33,980 nt of DNA from a virus. Numbering within the stretch: the stretch's first letter is position 1; each line of letters begins with the position of its first letter. The stretch is taken from positions 1-33,980 of the IMG/VR virus record IMGVR_UViG_3300009079_000062, one strand, 5' to 3'. Shown here one piece after another: positions 7,045 to 17,600 of the stretch. The translations under genes and the position numbers were made by a program. The notes beneath the pieces were generated by a model. The model was not told the origin of the DNA and did no database searches. It saw nothing but the letters and a program-made list of their open reading frames with translations.

Positions 7045-8033
7045 TGCAGAGTGCGTTTAATAAACAATTTGTGTGGTTTACTGGGGTTGTAGAGGATATT
7101 CTAGACCCTCTTATGGTTGGTCGTGTTAAGGTGCGAGCATATGGATATCACACAGACGTAAAAACTGACTTGCCTACGGAAGATCTTCCATGGGCTACTG
7201 TAATGGGTCCAACAGACTCAGCGCATACTTCGGGGATTGGTAAGACTAGTCATGCATTGGTAAATGGATCTTGGGTCGTAGGATTTTTCCGTGACGGTGC
7301 TGCTGCGCAAGATCCTATTGTTATGGGGACGGTGGGCTCTACCTTTCAAGAGAAGCCACCAGCTGATAAAGGTTTTTCAGACGCTTCTGAAACCTATCCA
7401 AAGTTTCAGCAAGATACCGATGGTACAGATTTAGAAGAAGTCTATAACGACACTAACTTGTTAGCACGTGGCACCAACACTATCATACGAGAACTTGATA
7501 CTGTAACTGAAGAACCTGTCACAGCTTATGCCGCAGAGTATCCAAATAATAAAGTAACACAAACGACTTCTGGTCATATTATCGAGATAGACGATACTCC
7601 AGGGGCAGAGAGAATTAATGTAAGGCATCGTTCAGGTACGTTTGTAGAGATGCATCCGAATGGCGATGTTGTACAGCATAATGGTAATCGCTTCCATATT
7701 ACTACAGGCAACGATAACGTCCACATTACAGGTGTTTGTAATTTAACGATCGACCAAGATTGTAATACAACTATTTTAGGTAATTGGAATATTGATGTTA
7801 CTGGTGATAAAACCGAAACGATTGGCGGTAATTTTACTGAGACTATTACTGGCAATTTGACAGAAGAAGTTTCTGGTGAAGTATCTGAAACTTATAGTAA
7901 AAGTAAATCAACAGAAGTCGGGCAGAATATATCAGAAAAAACAGGTGGTACTGTAACTGAAACTTATGGCGGTGCTCAATCCACCAAGGCTGCGACTGTG
8001 AAAGTTAAAGCGTCTAGGATTGATCTAAACTAA
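7044..8033 (+). CDS. 5: Baseplate hub spike gp5, lysozyme-less form
   Basis: Residues 1-110 form the OB-fold hub domain (FTGVVEDILDPLMVGRVKVR, DLPWATVMGPTD, GSWVVGFFRDG). From about residue 170 the chain becomes a repetitive triple-stranded beta-helix with HPNGDVVQHN, NVHITGVCNLTI and GNFTETITGNLTEEV. T4 gp5 (575 aa) has a lysozyme domain between these parts. At 329 aa this protein has none, and no lysozyme motif is visible. The ATG at 7044 is chosen over 7032 because it forms a TAATG overlap and begins MQSAFNKQFVWF like the family. The spike pierces the outer membrane and is tipped by the PAAR protein. Confidence 0.85.
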   Translation: MQSAFNKQFVWFTGVVEDILDPLMVGRVKVRAYGYHTDVKTDLPTEDLPWATVMGPTDSAHTSGIGKTSHALVNGSWVVGFFRDGAAAQDPIVMGTVGSTFQEKPPADKGFSDASETYPKFQQDTDGTDLEEVYNDTNLLARGTNTIIRELDTVTEEPVTAYAAEYPNNKVTQTTSGHIIEIDDTPGAERINVRHRSGTFVEMHPNGDVVQHNGNRFHITTGNDNVHITGVCNLTIDQDCNTTILGNWNIDVTGDKTETIGGNFTETITGNLTEEVSGEVSETYSKSKSTEVGQNISEKTGGTVTETYGGAQSTKAATVKVKASRIDLN

Positions 8034-8881
8034 TGACCATAAATGTAACTCCAACAGTAGTTTCTGATGTACTGAGGGATACAAATTTCTCTATTTCATT
8101 TAGTGCCACGTATATGCCTTTGCAAGCGACTGGGATAGAAAGTGTCCGTGCCTATCCATCTGGAATGGGCGGTACTAATAGTTCGGTGTACGATAGTTGG
8201 GATACTGGAGTAACTTTTACAAGCGGTAGTAATTCCGTGACGATATCTGGTCAACATAATAGCGCATTCGGGGGTGATGAAATAATCCATATCCCCAAGG
8301 GTGCAAGTACGAGAATGACTACAATATATGCACCGTTTACTATTTTAGAAGATTCTCAGAATATTGAGATACCTGATGGCGCAAGAGGCGGTGACTTTCT
8401 TTATCAGGCGCATACAGATGGAGACGGGGATGATTCAACTCTTATAACTTACAGTCTATCGGGGGATAGCGGACTTGCTGTTGATTCTAAAACTGGTAGA
8501 GTAACAATGACTGCTACTCCTAGCCTCATAAAGACTCATTTTAATTTTACAGTAATTGCTACAGAAATGAAACCTAATGGCGAGAGACCTATGACTTCTG
8601 CCGAGTTTGCTGAGGCAAAAACAGAATTCCCAGACCTAGCCAAACCCCAAGTAACTGCTGGTGTAGCTAATGTACCGCCAAACCAAGAGATAGTATCTTT
8701 TAAAGCCGACAGTTCGAATTTTGTAGACAGAAATATTACTATTGAGGTTAAATATTTAGATTCTGATGGCGATGTTTCGTATTACACAACAAATAGAACG
8801 TTGAGGGTAAGAAACAACCTAAACAAATTTTTAACATGGATAGAAAATTACCTTGAAACGTATTCGCCATTGGAAGAATAA
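8033..8881 (+). CDS. Cadherin/Ig-like domain virion protein, 282 aa
   Basis: The start overlaps the gp5 stop (TAATG). The protein is beta-rich. Residues about 104-185 resemble a cadherin-like module, with DGDGDDSTLITYSLSG followed by GLAVDSKTGRVTMTATP, the typical strand-turn pattern. The C-terminal part has EVKYLDSDGDVSYY and a short terminal helix, FLTWIENYLETY. Asp-rich turns could bind calcium. The place between gp5 and PAAR suggests a spike-associated or hub-decorating protein. I do not recognise a named family for the whole protein. Confidence 0.65.
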   Translation: MTINVTPTVVSDVLRDTNFSISFSATYMPLQATGIESVRAYPSGMGGTNSSVYDSWDTGVTFTSGSNSVTISGQHNSAFGGDEIIHIPKGASTRMTTIYAPFTILEDSQNIEIPDGARGGDFLYQAHTDGDGDDSTLITYSLSGDSGLAVDSKTGRVTMTATPSLIKTHFNFTVIATEMKPNGERPMTSAEFAEAKTEFPDLAKPQVTAGVANVPPNQEIVSFKADSSNFVDRNITIEVKYLDSDGDVSYYTTNRTLRVRNNLNKFLTWIENYLETYSPLEE

Positions 8882-8883
8882 CT

Positions 8884-9078
8884 ATGCATGAGTTTGTCAT
8901 ATTATTGAATGGAGAGAAAAGGGTGTATAATAAGTTTGAAGATATACCCATGAAGTTTGACAATTTATTAAAGTTTAAACCTGTTCATATTCCTGGACCG
9001 CATACCGAGGAAGAGCATGAGATAAACTCTCAATGGACAGATAAATTACTAGAACTAATGAAAAGGGAGACACGATAA
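8884..9078 (+). CDS. Small conserved protein, 64 aa
   Basis: The product opens with a beta-hairpin-like segment (FVILLNGEKRVYNKFEDIP), has a proline/histidine centre (HIPGPHTEEEHE), and ends in a helix with WTDKLLELMKRE. It lies between the cadherin-like gene and PAAR, and its stop overlaps the PAAR start (TAATG). No function is recognised. The compact coupling with spike genes suggests a co-expressed assembly helper. Confidence 0.6.
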   Translation: MHEFVILLNGEKRVYNKFEDIPMKFDNLLKFKPVHIPGPHTEEEHEINSQWTDKLLELMKRETR

Positions 9079-9362
9079 TGCCAGCAGTAGCAAGAATCGG
9101 AGACGCAAACGCAGATCATTGTTCGCCTATGGTACAGGCTGCAGGAAGTGGTAATGTATTCTGTAATGGCAGAGGAATTTCAAGATCTGGAGATGCTAAT
9201 ACTCCACATGACCTTCCAGGATCTCCATGTCCTGGGCACAATACCCCAATAGGTTCTGGGTCTGGTTCTGTGTACGTTAATGGTAAGCAATGCGGTAGAG
9301 TTGGAGACCCAACCTGCACAGCAGTTGCCGCAGGAAGTCCAAATGTTTTCGCTGGGGGCTGA
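9078..9362 (+). CDS. PAAR-domain spike tip protein
   Basis: At 94 aa it is a complete PAAR protein: ARIGDANADHCSPMV at the start, SGNVFCNGRGISRSGD in the middle, GSGSVYVNGKQCGRVGDP, and a Gly-rich end with GSPNVFAGG. Conserved His and Cys residues (His18, Cys19, His44, His54, Cys67, Cys75) are candidates for the zinc site at the tip. PAAR proteins sharpen the trimeric spike of contractile tails; T4 gp5.4 is the counterpart. It is encoded downstream of gp5, consistent with pairing to it. Confidence 0.9.
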   Translation: MPAVARIGDANADHCSPMVQAAGSGNVFCNGRGISRSGDANTPHDLPGSPCPGHNTPIGSGSGSVYVNGKQCGRVGDPTCTAVAAGSPNVFAGG

Positions 9363-9370
9363 TAAACCAG

Positions 9371-9378
9371 TATAAATA
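9371..9378 (+). promoter_or_regulatory. T4-type late promoter upstream of gp25
   Basis: An exact TATAAATA sits in the 21-nt gap between PAAR and gp25, ending 5 nt before the gp25 ATG at 9384. There is no ribosome site in the gap. The spacing to the start codon is the same as at 3430-3437. Confidence 0.7.
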
Positions 9379-9383
9379 AACGT

Positions 9384-9827
9384 ATGAGCACAGAACTAAT
9401 TTCAGATAAAAACCTTCGGGATACCAGATCTAAGATCACTGGTACTACTAGGCAATACAGAGACCTTTCTTTGGGGTTCAGGGCGCACCCTGAGTATGGC
9501 GATATATCGCCTGTTAAAGATTTAGAGGCAATCAAAAACTCTATTAGAAATATCTTAAAAACGAATCGTGGAGAGAAACCATTTAATCCCAAATTTGGTT
9601 GTGGTCTGAAAAACTATTTGTTCGAACCAGCGGACGGAATTACAAAAGCATCTATACGTGACGAGATAATGTATTCTCTTGGAATTCAAGAGCCCAGAGT
9701 TCAAGTAACTGATGTTGCTATTGAAGATTATCCAGACAAGAACGCATATGCAATTACTATATTCACCACCGTAGTGAATACGCAACAGCAATTTGACCTA
9801 CAACTACTATTAAAGAGATTAAGGTAA
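9384..9827 (+). CDS. 25: Baseplate wedge protein gp25
   Basis: At 147 aa it is close to T4 gp25 (132 aa) and belongs to the GPW/gp25 family. Typical features are YRDLSLGFRAHPEYGD, then DLEAIKNSIRNILKTNRGEK and FNPKFGCGLKNYLFEP, and a QEPRV segment (the conserved Glu-Pro-Arg) before the final strands. gp25 links the wedges to the inner baseplate and helps trigger sheath assembly. No Shine-Dalgarno sequence is visible. Its stop overlaps the gp6 start. Confidence 0.92.
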   Translation: MSTELISDKNLRDTRSKITGTTRQYRDLSLGFRAHPEYGDISPVKDLEAIKNSIRNILKTNRGEKPFNPKFGCGLKNYLFEPADGITKASIRDEIMYSLGIQEPRVQVTDVAIEDYPDKNAYAITIFTTVVNTQQQFDLQLLLKRLR

Positions 9828-11662
9828 TGTCGCAAACAGACCTAACAAAGCTAGACTTTGATCAGATAAAAGATTCTATCAAAGAATTTCTAAAGAGCCA
9901 AGACGAATTCACAGATTACGATTTTGAAGGTTCTGGTCTGAATGTGTTGATGGATGTACTAGCTTACAACACGCATTATAATGCGTTACTAGCACATATG
10001 ACTCTTAATGAGTCTGACCTTGCTACCGCTCAAGTTAGGTCTAATGTGGTTTCACGTGCTCAGTCTTTGGGTTATATTCCAAAATCTAAAAAGTCTTCTA
10101 GTGCGATCATAGATATCACAGTTACAGGTGCCGCAGATAGCCCAAATAGGATTACGCTGAAGCGTGGATACAAGGTAAGTGGTAAAATTAATAACAAGAC
10201 ATATTACTTTGTAGTTCTGTCTGACGCAACAGCTGTGAAGTTATCTAACAACACCTATAAGTTTACTAATATTCCAGTGTATCAAGGTGCGTTAAAAACA
10301 GAAACTTATCGTGTTGATGGATTATCGCCATTCCAAAGGTTTGAGATATCTTCTGAAGCTGTAGATACTGAAACGCTATCAGTTTCTATAACCGAAACTG
10401 ATAATCAGCTTGCTGGAGAATCGTATGCTTATTATGAAAAAATAAACGATACCAAATCAACTTCTAAAGTTTTCTTCTTTAACGAGAACAATTTCGGGAG
10501 ATACGAGTTATATTTCGGGGACAATTTCTTAGGTCGTAGACCGACAAGTGGCTCTAAAGTAACTGTAGAATATCTTGTTACGGATGGACCAGAATCGAAT
10601 GGTATAACTACGTTTGCTTCAGCTGGTTCTATAGAAGGATTGCCTTCAATATCAGTTTCTTTAGCTGAAGGTCATCTGAGATCTAATGGTGGTACTGATA
10701 AAGAAACTGTTGACTCTATCAGGTTCAATGCTCCGATTAACTATGCAACTCAAGACCGTGCCGTAACTGCTGATGATTATCGTTCTTTGCTTATTCGCCA
10801 GTTCACAGACATTCAAGATATATCGGTGTGGGGCGGTGAGGACAATGATCCTCCAATTTATGGTAAGGTGTTTGTAGCAGTTGCGCTCAAGGATCAAGAA
10901 AGGGTTACAGAAACATTTATTAATTCTGTAAAATTGTTCTTAAAAGATAAAAATGTTGGTGCTATTACTCCAGATATAGTTGAAGCCGAATATACTAATA
11001 TAGCGTTGGAAGTAGATTTTAAATATGATAGTAACAAGTCTAAACTTACGGCAGGGCAAATAGAATCTAAGGTTTCTGACACAGTAGTAAAATATAATAA
11101 TGATACCTTACAAACATTCAATGGTGTCTTCCGTATGTCCAATCTCCTCAAGTTGATTGATGAGTCAGACCCTGGAATTATCAACTCGGTTGTAAGAACA
11201 AAAATGTATAAAAGATTCAGACCATTCCCATTGAAAGCTGAAGACTATACAATCACATTCCCAAATGCTCTTTATATATCTACAACCAACGAATCCACTA
11301 TCAATTCTTCAGTATTCTTACTAGATGGTATTGAGTGTAGGTTCCAAGACGAGCCGATAGGAGCGTCAACAACAAGAAGAATCTTTGTTATCAATCACGC
11401 AACTAGTGAAAAAATTACCAAGTATTCTGATGTTGGGCTTATTAATCCAACAAAGGGTACTGTATACATAAAGAACATAAAATTCGATTTATCCAACTTT
11501 GTTACAATTTTCGCTAAACCAGACAGCTTCGACATCAGTCCTAAATATAAGCAATTGTTGAATATACCAAGCGCAACAATTGATATTGGGTCAGAGTTAG
11601 ATACTGTTTCGCTACTAGGATCTACTGGGCTATCAAGTTATCAAACGTTTACGAGACACTAA
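9827..11662 (+). CDS. 6: Baseplate wedge protein gp6
   Basis: The 611-aa product is near T4 gp6 (660 aa). The N-terminus carries the family signature LDFDQIKDSIKEFLKSQ, then DYDFEGSGLNVLMDVLAYNT and HMTLNESDLATAQVRSNVVS. The middle has the J-like baseplate segment NYATQDRAVTADDYRSLL, and GKVFVAVALKD follows. gp6 forms the ring that joins neighbouring wedges. The gene starts on the gp25 stop (TAATG) and is followed at once by the gp7-like gene. No anomaly was seen. Confidence 0.92.
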   Translation: MSQTDLTKLDFDQIKDSIKEFLKSQDEFTDYDFEGSGLNVLMDVLAYNTHYNALLAHMTLNESDLATAQVRSNVVSRAQSLGYIPKSKKSSSAIIDITVTGAADSPNRITLKRGYKVSGKINNKTYYFVVLSDATAVKLSNNTYKFTNIPVYQGALKTETYRVDGLSPFQRFEISSEAVDTETLSVSITETDNQLAGESYAYYEKINDTKSTSKVFFFNENNFGRYELYFGDNFLGRRPTSGSKVTVEYLVTDGPESNGITTFASAGSIEGLPSISVSLAEGHLRSNGGTDKETVDSIRFNAPINYATQDRAVTADDYRSLLIRQFTDIQDISVWGGEDNDPPIYGKVFVAVALKDQERVTETFINSVKLFLKDKNVGAITPDIVEAEYTNIALEVDFKYDSNKSKLTAGQIESKVSDTVVKYNNDTLQTFNGVFRMSNLLKLIDESDPGIINSVVRTKMYKRFRPFPLKAEDYTITFPNALYISTTNESTINSSVFLLDGIECRFQDEPIGASTTRRIFVINHATSEKITKYSDVGLINPTKGTVYIKNIKFDLSNFVTIFAKPDSFDISPKYKQLLNIPSATIDIGSELDTVSLLGSTGLSSYQTFTRH

Positions 11663-14600
11663 ATGTCAAACAAAGAAATTACAAGAGTTCCTGAGATACT
11701 ACCAGATAATTTGGCAGCAGAGTCTGCAGAATTTGTCACATTCCTTAAGAAGTATTACGAATGGATGGGTCAGAAAGGCAACCCTTCCGAAGGTATTGAC
11801 CTAGCATTAAAGCAGAGAACCCTTGACAATGCTGTCGACTTCTATTTAAGTTCTCTGTACAGCGAGCTTGGGTATGGGTTTGTTCTTAATAACCAAGCCA
11901 ACCAAAAGAATATAATCGATAATCTTGCTGAAATTTATTCGGCAAAGGGTTCTTTACAGTCCATCAAGGTTATGTTCAGAGCGTTATTTGGTGAAGAGAT
12001 TGACATCAAATTACCCAAAGAACAAATTCTCAAATCATCTTCTGGTAATTGGCTCAGCGAATATTCGGTAATTGTAGAATTAAATGAAGGAGATTTATTT
12101 ACAACTGTTGGTAAATATGTAGAAGTAGAAACTTCATTCCCCAATACCCCTAAACAAACATTTGATGTCGAAGTTAAGCGGATAGAAAAGCGAGAGGGTT
12201 CTAACGTTTACGAAGTCTACGTTTCTCGATATTTTGCTGGCTTCTTCTATTTTGATAGTGTTATCTATTACGGAGATGTTAAGGCAACGTTAAAGTCTTC
12301 AATGTCTCAAATTTTAAATATCGAGGATAGCGGTACAGGGTTTAGAGTAGGCGAAACCTTTGTTATTGCAGATTTTGTAAGAGAATCTGGATTTAATGAT
12401 CTAGCGAGATTACCAAAATCCTTTAGAAGAAAAGTCCCCTCTCTATCTAAAACAAAAAGAATTGACCTTGAGGATGTCGATGTAGACGTTCGTTCTGATG
12501 GTACTATAACACGAATTATAAAACTTGAGGATACGATTACCACCCAAGTGATTCGTGGGTCTACCATGATTACTCGTGTAGAAAGAAACGGTAAAGTGAA
12601 AGAATTCACTTCCACTATCGATGGTATCCCTACACCAAATCTAGCAATCAACTGGGATGAAATCTCTAAGGCTCTTATCGAGATCGCTTCTTTTGGCGGT
12701 ACTAATGGTAGCATCCCTCTCGAATTATACAGTTTCCTGCAAGAAGTTCCCCAGCCAACATATAGTGACGGCACTACAGACCCATTATTCGATACGAATG
12801 TTGGGGCAACTCAATATAAGAGAGGGGACTGGGATAGAGATGGCGAAATCTCTATTGACGATTCAATGGCGATACTTAGGTATGTATTTGACGTTGATCC
12901 TGGACTTAATCCTGCCACAGAAGCTGTAGAAGAAATCAGATATCAAAGGATAACTGAGGTTATATCTGAGTGGAACGCATACGCAACCCGAGAGAATATG
13001 GGGGCTGAAAAAACCTTTGCGTTGCGTAGTCCAGCTACATCTGGTGACGCATGGGATCCTACTTATTACCTTCCGGTAGACGTGGGATCTGACCTTGTAA
13101 GATTATCTGTTGGCGCTGACCCAGCTGAATTTACAAGCGCATTATTGCAGTTAAATGCGGAAGCTGGTAGCACTGGCTTCAAAAAAGGGGACATCGATCA
13201 AGATGGAGAAATTGATACCGATGACCTATTGGCATTAGTTACATATCAAGACCCTTCACTTAGAAATGCTAATCCATTACCAGCTCAGTTAGACTCGACT
13301 AAGATTGCTTGGATACAGCAATACCTTGATACTGGTTCGGTAGAAGATCTTGCGCTTATGGTTTCTGCCATGGCATACAAGTATAATGCTGATAAAAGGA
13401 ACGACCTACACGAATTTTTACTACAAGTAGATGGCGATTATGCTACTGGTCGTGTTCGTGGAGATATTGATCAGTCTGGTCTTATTACGTTAGATGATGT
13501 CTCTATTTTATTGAGACGTGCTGCTGGTTACTATGATGTTCCTAGCGGTGGCATTCAGTCTGTAAACGTAAATACTCTAGTCGGTGGCTATGACTCTTCT
13601 GAAGGAAGTATTACTTTAACTAATACTATAAATGGTTCTGGTGCCGATATAGCTCCTAATGTTAGGGATGGTGTTATAACTAAATTCAACCTTACCAATC
13701 CAGGATTTGGTATTAGGGAAGCTGTTGCGATTCTTTTAAAACCCAGAGACGCAATTATCGAAAATATACCTGATGATTGGAGATTTGTAGATAACGCATT
13801 TGCTGATGGTTCTGGAGTCTATGAAGTAAAGTTAGATATTGTCGACGGTAAGATAAATAACTTATATTCCCCAGGAATAATGTACAACTTCCCTGAAGAC
13901 CCTATTGATTCAGTTCAGGCTTCATACGACAATGCTACCATTGCACCTATCCTACAAAATAGCGGTATTATTGGACGTACCAATAATGCGCCTGCAGATG
14001 GTAGTAGAGCTGAAGGTGTTTATGAAATCACTTCTAGCGATTATACCACAAATAGTGCTAGTGGTACAGGTGCTGAATTTAAAATTAGAGTACGTGAAGG
14101 TGGCGGTGCGGGTGTTAATGCTTCTGTTTCTTATGACGAAGCTAACACCTTAGACGCAAGTAGGACTGAAGGTGTTTATGATATTTTCTCTGGATATACT
14201 ACTGACGGAAGTGGTACTGGCGCAGGATTTAGAGTTAGTGTATTTGATACTGGTCGTACGATAATTTTTACTCTCCGTCAAGGTACTGGCTATGTGGTCG
14301 GAGAAACGATAACCATACCTGATTCTTTATTAGGCAGTGGCGGTGCAGCTGCACTAACTTTTGATATTGGTTCTATAAAAACTTACGATACCCTGATTTC
14401 TGTTGTAGATGGCGGTACTGGCTATTTGGCTGGCGAAACATTCACAGTAGCCGACTCAAATTTAGGTGGCGGTGGGGCACCTGCTCTAACATTTGCAATT
14501 GCCGATATTGCCGACTCCAATACTATAACAGGGTTTAACATAATAAGCGGTGGTACAGGGTACGACATTGCTGCAGCGACAGTTGAGGTTACTGATGGAA

Positions 14601-17600
14601 CTGGAGAAGGAATAATCTTCCCCACTAACCCTGTTGGGGTTAGGAATGGAGTTATTGATAAGATTTCTCTCGTGTCTGGGGGTAGTGGATATGAATTAGC
14701 CACTACTACAATATCTGTAACAAGGAATAGTGTTCCTATCACAGGCGCAACTTTGACCCCAGTTATAAACTCCTCTGGTGCTATAACAGATATCACCATT
14801 GAAGATGGGGGCGAAGGGTATAACCCAGATATTGATATCATTACAATTGCTTCTTCTGGTAGCGGTCAAGGTGCGAATGCTAGTGAGTTCCAGATAATAG
14901 ATGGCGTTGTTGACGCAATTTCAATATCTAATAATGGGGGTGGCTATAGTAGCAGAGCAACTGCAGTAATCAAGAGAGGTAACTCTAGTTCTGATCCTTC
15001 AATAGAAGCTATAGTTCAAGATGGAGTTCTCACTACAGTTACTGTAAATAAGCAAGGAATAAATTATAATCCAGCATCAACAGTATCAAATACTTTATCA
15101 AGAGTTGAGCCATCATTACAAGCGGTGTTAGATTCTAATGGTTCTATCACTGATATCATATCTGTAGGAGATAATTCGGATAGATCTTTATCTGGTTGGC
15201 AATCAGCCACTGTCTCAATTACAGAAGAACATGTATTCAAAATGACCATAGGGCAGCATTTAGGTAATCTGAATTATGTGTTTTTTGAATCTACAGACAG
15301 AAACGGTGATGTTGACGATACCACGGATCCAACGATTAATATATCTTTGGGCGATACAGTAAAGTTTGACTTGGATTATGCCGATACAAATACCGTTAAT
15401 GAATTTTATATTAAGACCTCGCAGGCTTCAGGCACTACAGATGCCATAACAGATTCTACGGTTACTGGTCGAGGGACAGAAACTGTAACATTTACTCCGA
15501 CAAGTGTTGGCACGTACTACTATCAATCTTCTGTGCACAGTAATATGAGTGGAGAAATAGTAGTATCTAACAATGGAGCATCATTCTCGGCTGATATAGA
15601 TGACGGTAAAATATCTCAGTTTTTGAAAATTGGCGGTGGTTCTAATTACGGCAACCCCATTGTTACACTAACAGGCACTAGATTAAATTCAAATATTACC
15701 ATAACTACAACGCCCGATTATGTTGAGTGGATCGATGAGGTTATCGGGGAGCCGTTGTTAGGTAGTGAATACAATCCGTTATTGATTGACGGTCCAGGAA
15801 CTGGTGCTAATGCTCGTGTTACGAAAGTCGGTAATAATGGACAACTTCAAGAACTTAAATTAACTTCTTTTGGTTTTGATTATCCTGATACATTCACCAC
15901 TACTATCTCCCCCGAGAATCCAGCAGGAACTACTGCTAAAGTTACTTTAGCATCTAGTGTTGTTGGTGTAACTTCTCCGAAATATGTTGACCGTAAAGGT
16001 TTCTTATCGGATATTATCAAGATACAAGATAATGACTTGTATCAAGAGTTCTCGTATGTTATTCAGACTGGTGTTGATTTTGACATATTTGAAGATCTGA
16101 TTAAGAAATCTGTCCACCCAGCAGGTATGAAGATATTTGGTGAGCAAAATATCAACGAGAGTTTTGCTTTACAAGTTACTCAGTTTGACTATACCTCCTC
16201 TCTGTATAATAAATTAGTTTTTGACAGAACAGATAACGACGAACTAAATCCAGGTGGTGATGGTACTTCTACCCGCAATGATGATGTCGATACCTACCAT
16301 TTAGACAAGGATATGGGACTTTTATCTGGTTATGAGGAAGAAACTGATCTAGCAGATGAAGATAATGATACTTATTTAATAATAAAAAATCTAACAGTCC
16401 CTGAGTATGCAGAAATTGCTTATGTTGAACATGATAAAGAAGATTACCATTTCGATAAAGATATGGGTCTTACGTCTGGATACGCAGAGATAACTGACTT
16501 CGCCGACAAAGACGACGATACCTACCATTTAGACAAGGATATGGGTCTTACGTCTGGATACGCAGAGATAACTGATCTAGCAGATGCAGATAATGACACT
16601 TATCACTTTGATAAAGATATGGGTCTAGATTCTGAATATTATGAAGAAACTACGTTGGCAGATGAAGATAATGATACCTACCATTTAGACAAAGACATGG
16701 GTATCTTATCTGGCTATGAGGAAATAACTGACCTTTCTGACGATGAGAATAGGTATCACTTCGACAAAGACATGGGTATCTTATCTGGTTATGAGGAAAT
16801 AACTGACTTTAAAGATAAAGATACTGACACTTACCATTTCGATAAAGATATGGGGATTGATTCTGGTCTTGAGGAAGTAATAGATTTATCGGGTGATGAT
16901 GCCCATACCTATCACTTTGACAAGGATATGGGGATTGATTCTGGGCATGAGGAAATAATAGATTTATCGGACGATGATGTTGACACTTATCGCTTCGATA
17001 AAGATATGGGTCTTTTATCTGGTTATGAGGAAATAACTGATCTAGCAGATGGAGATAATGACACTTATCACTTCGATAAAGATATGGGTCTTTTATCTGG
17101 TTATTACGAAGAAACCGATCTAGCTGACAATGAGAATAGGTATCACTTCGATAAAGACATGGGGATTGATTCTGGTCTTGAGGAAGTAACTGACCTAGCG
17201 GATGAAGATAATGATACCTACCATTTAGACAAGGATATGGGTCTTTTGTCTGGTCATGAGGAAGAAACTGATCTAGCAGATGAAGACACTGACACCTACC
17301 ATTTAGACAAGGATATGGGGCTAGAGTCTGATTATTATGAAGAAACTGACCTTAAAGATAAAGACACTGACACCTACCATTTCGACAAAGACATGGGGCT
17401 TTTATCTGGTTATGAGGAAATAACTGATCTAGCAGATGAAGACTTACATATCTTTTCATTCGGCAAACAGTTTCCAAGATCAGATGACCTTGAAGAATTG
17501 ACTGCAGACGCAAGTGACGAACGTCAACCTTTCGATATAGGTAAAGCACTAATTGATACACCCGACCCTGACGATACTCAATTTATCTTCGATCACAGTA

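Noticed and set aside
9116-9592. Antisense open frame (158 codons) opposite PAAR and gp25.
   Set aside because: Both plus-strand genes are clear family members; the antisense frame crosses both and has no features of its own.
12307-12774. Long antisense open frame (155 codons) opposite the gp7-like gene.
   Set aside because: The plus-strand frame has recognisable gp7-like sequence and continues for 7.6 kb; the antisense product has no domain, operon context or ribosome site.
16295-17449. The regular 75-78-nt repeats might be a CRISPR array.
   Set aside because: There are no unique spacers between identical repeats; the units are contiguous, in frame, and encode a conserved peptide.
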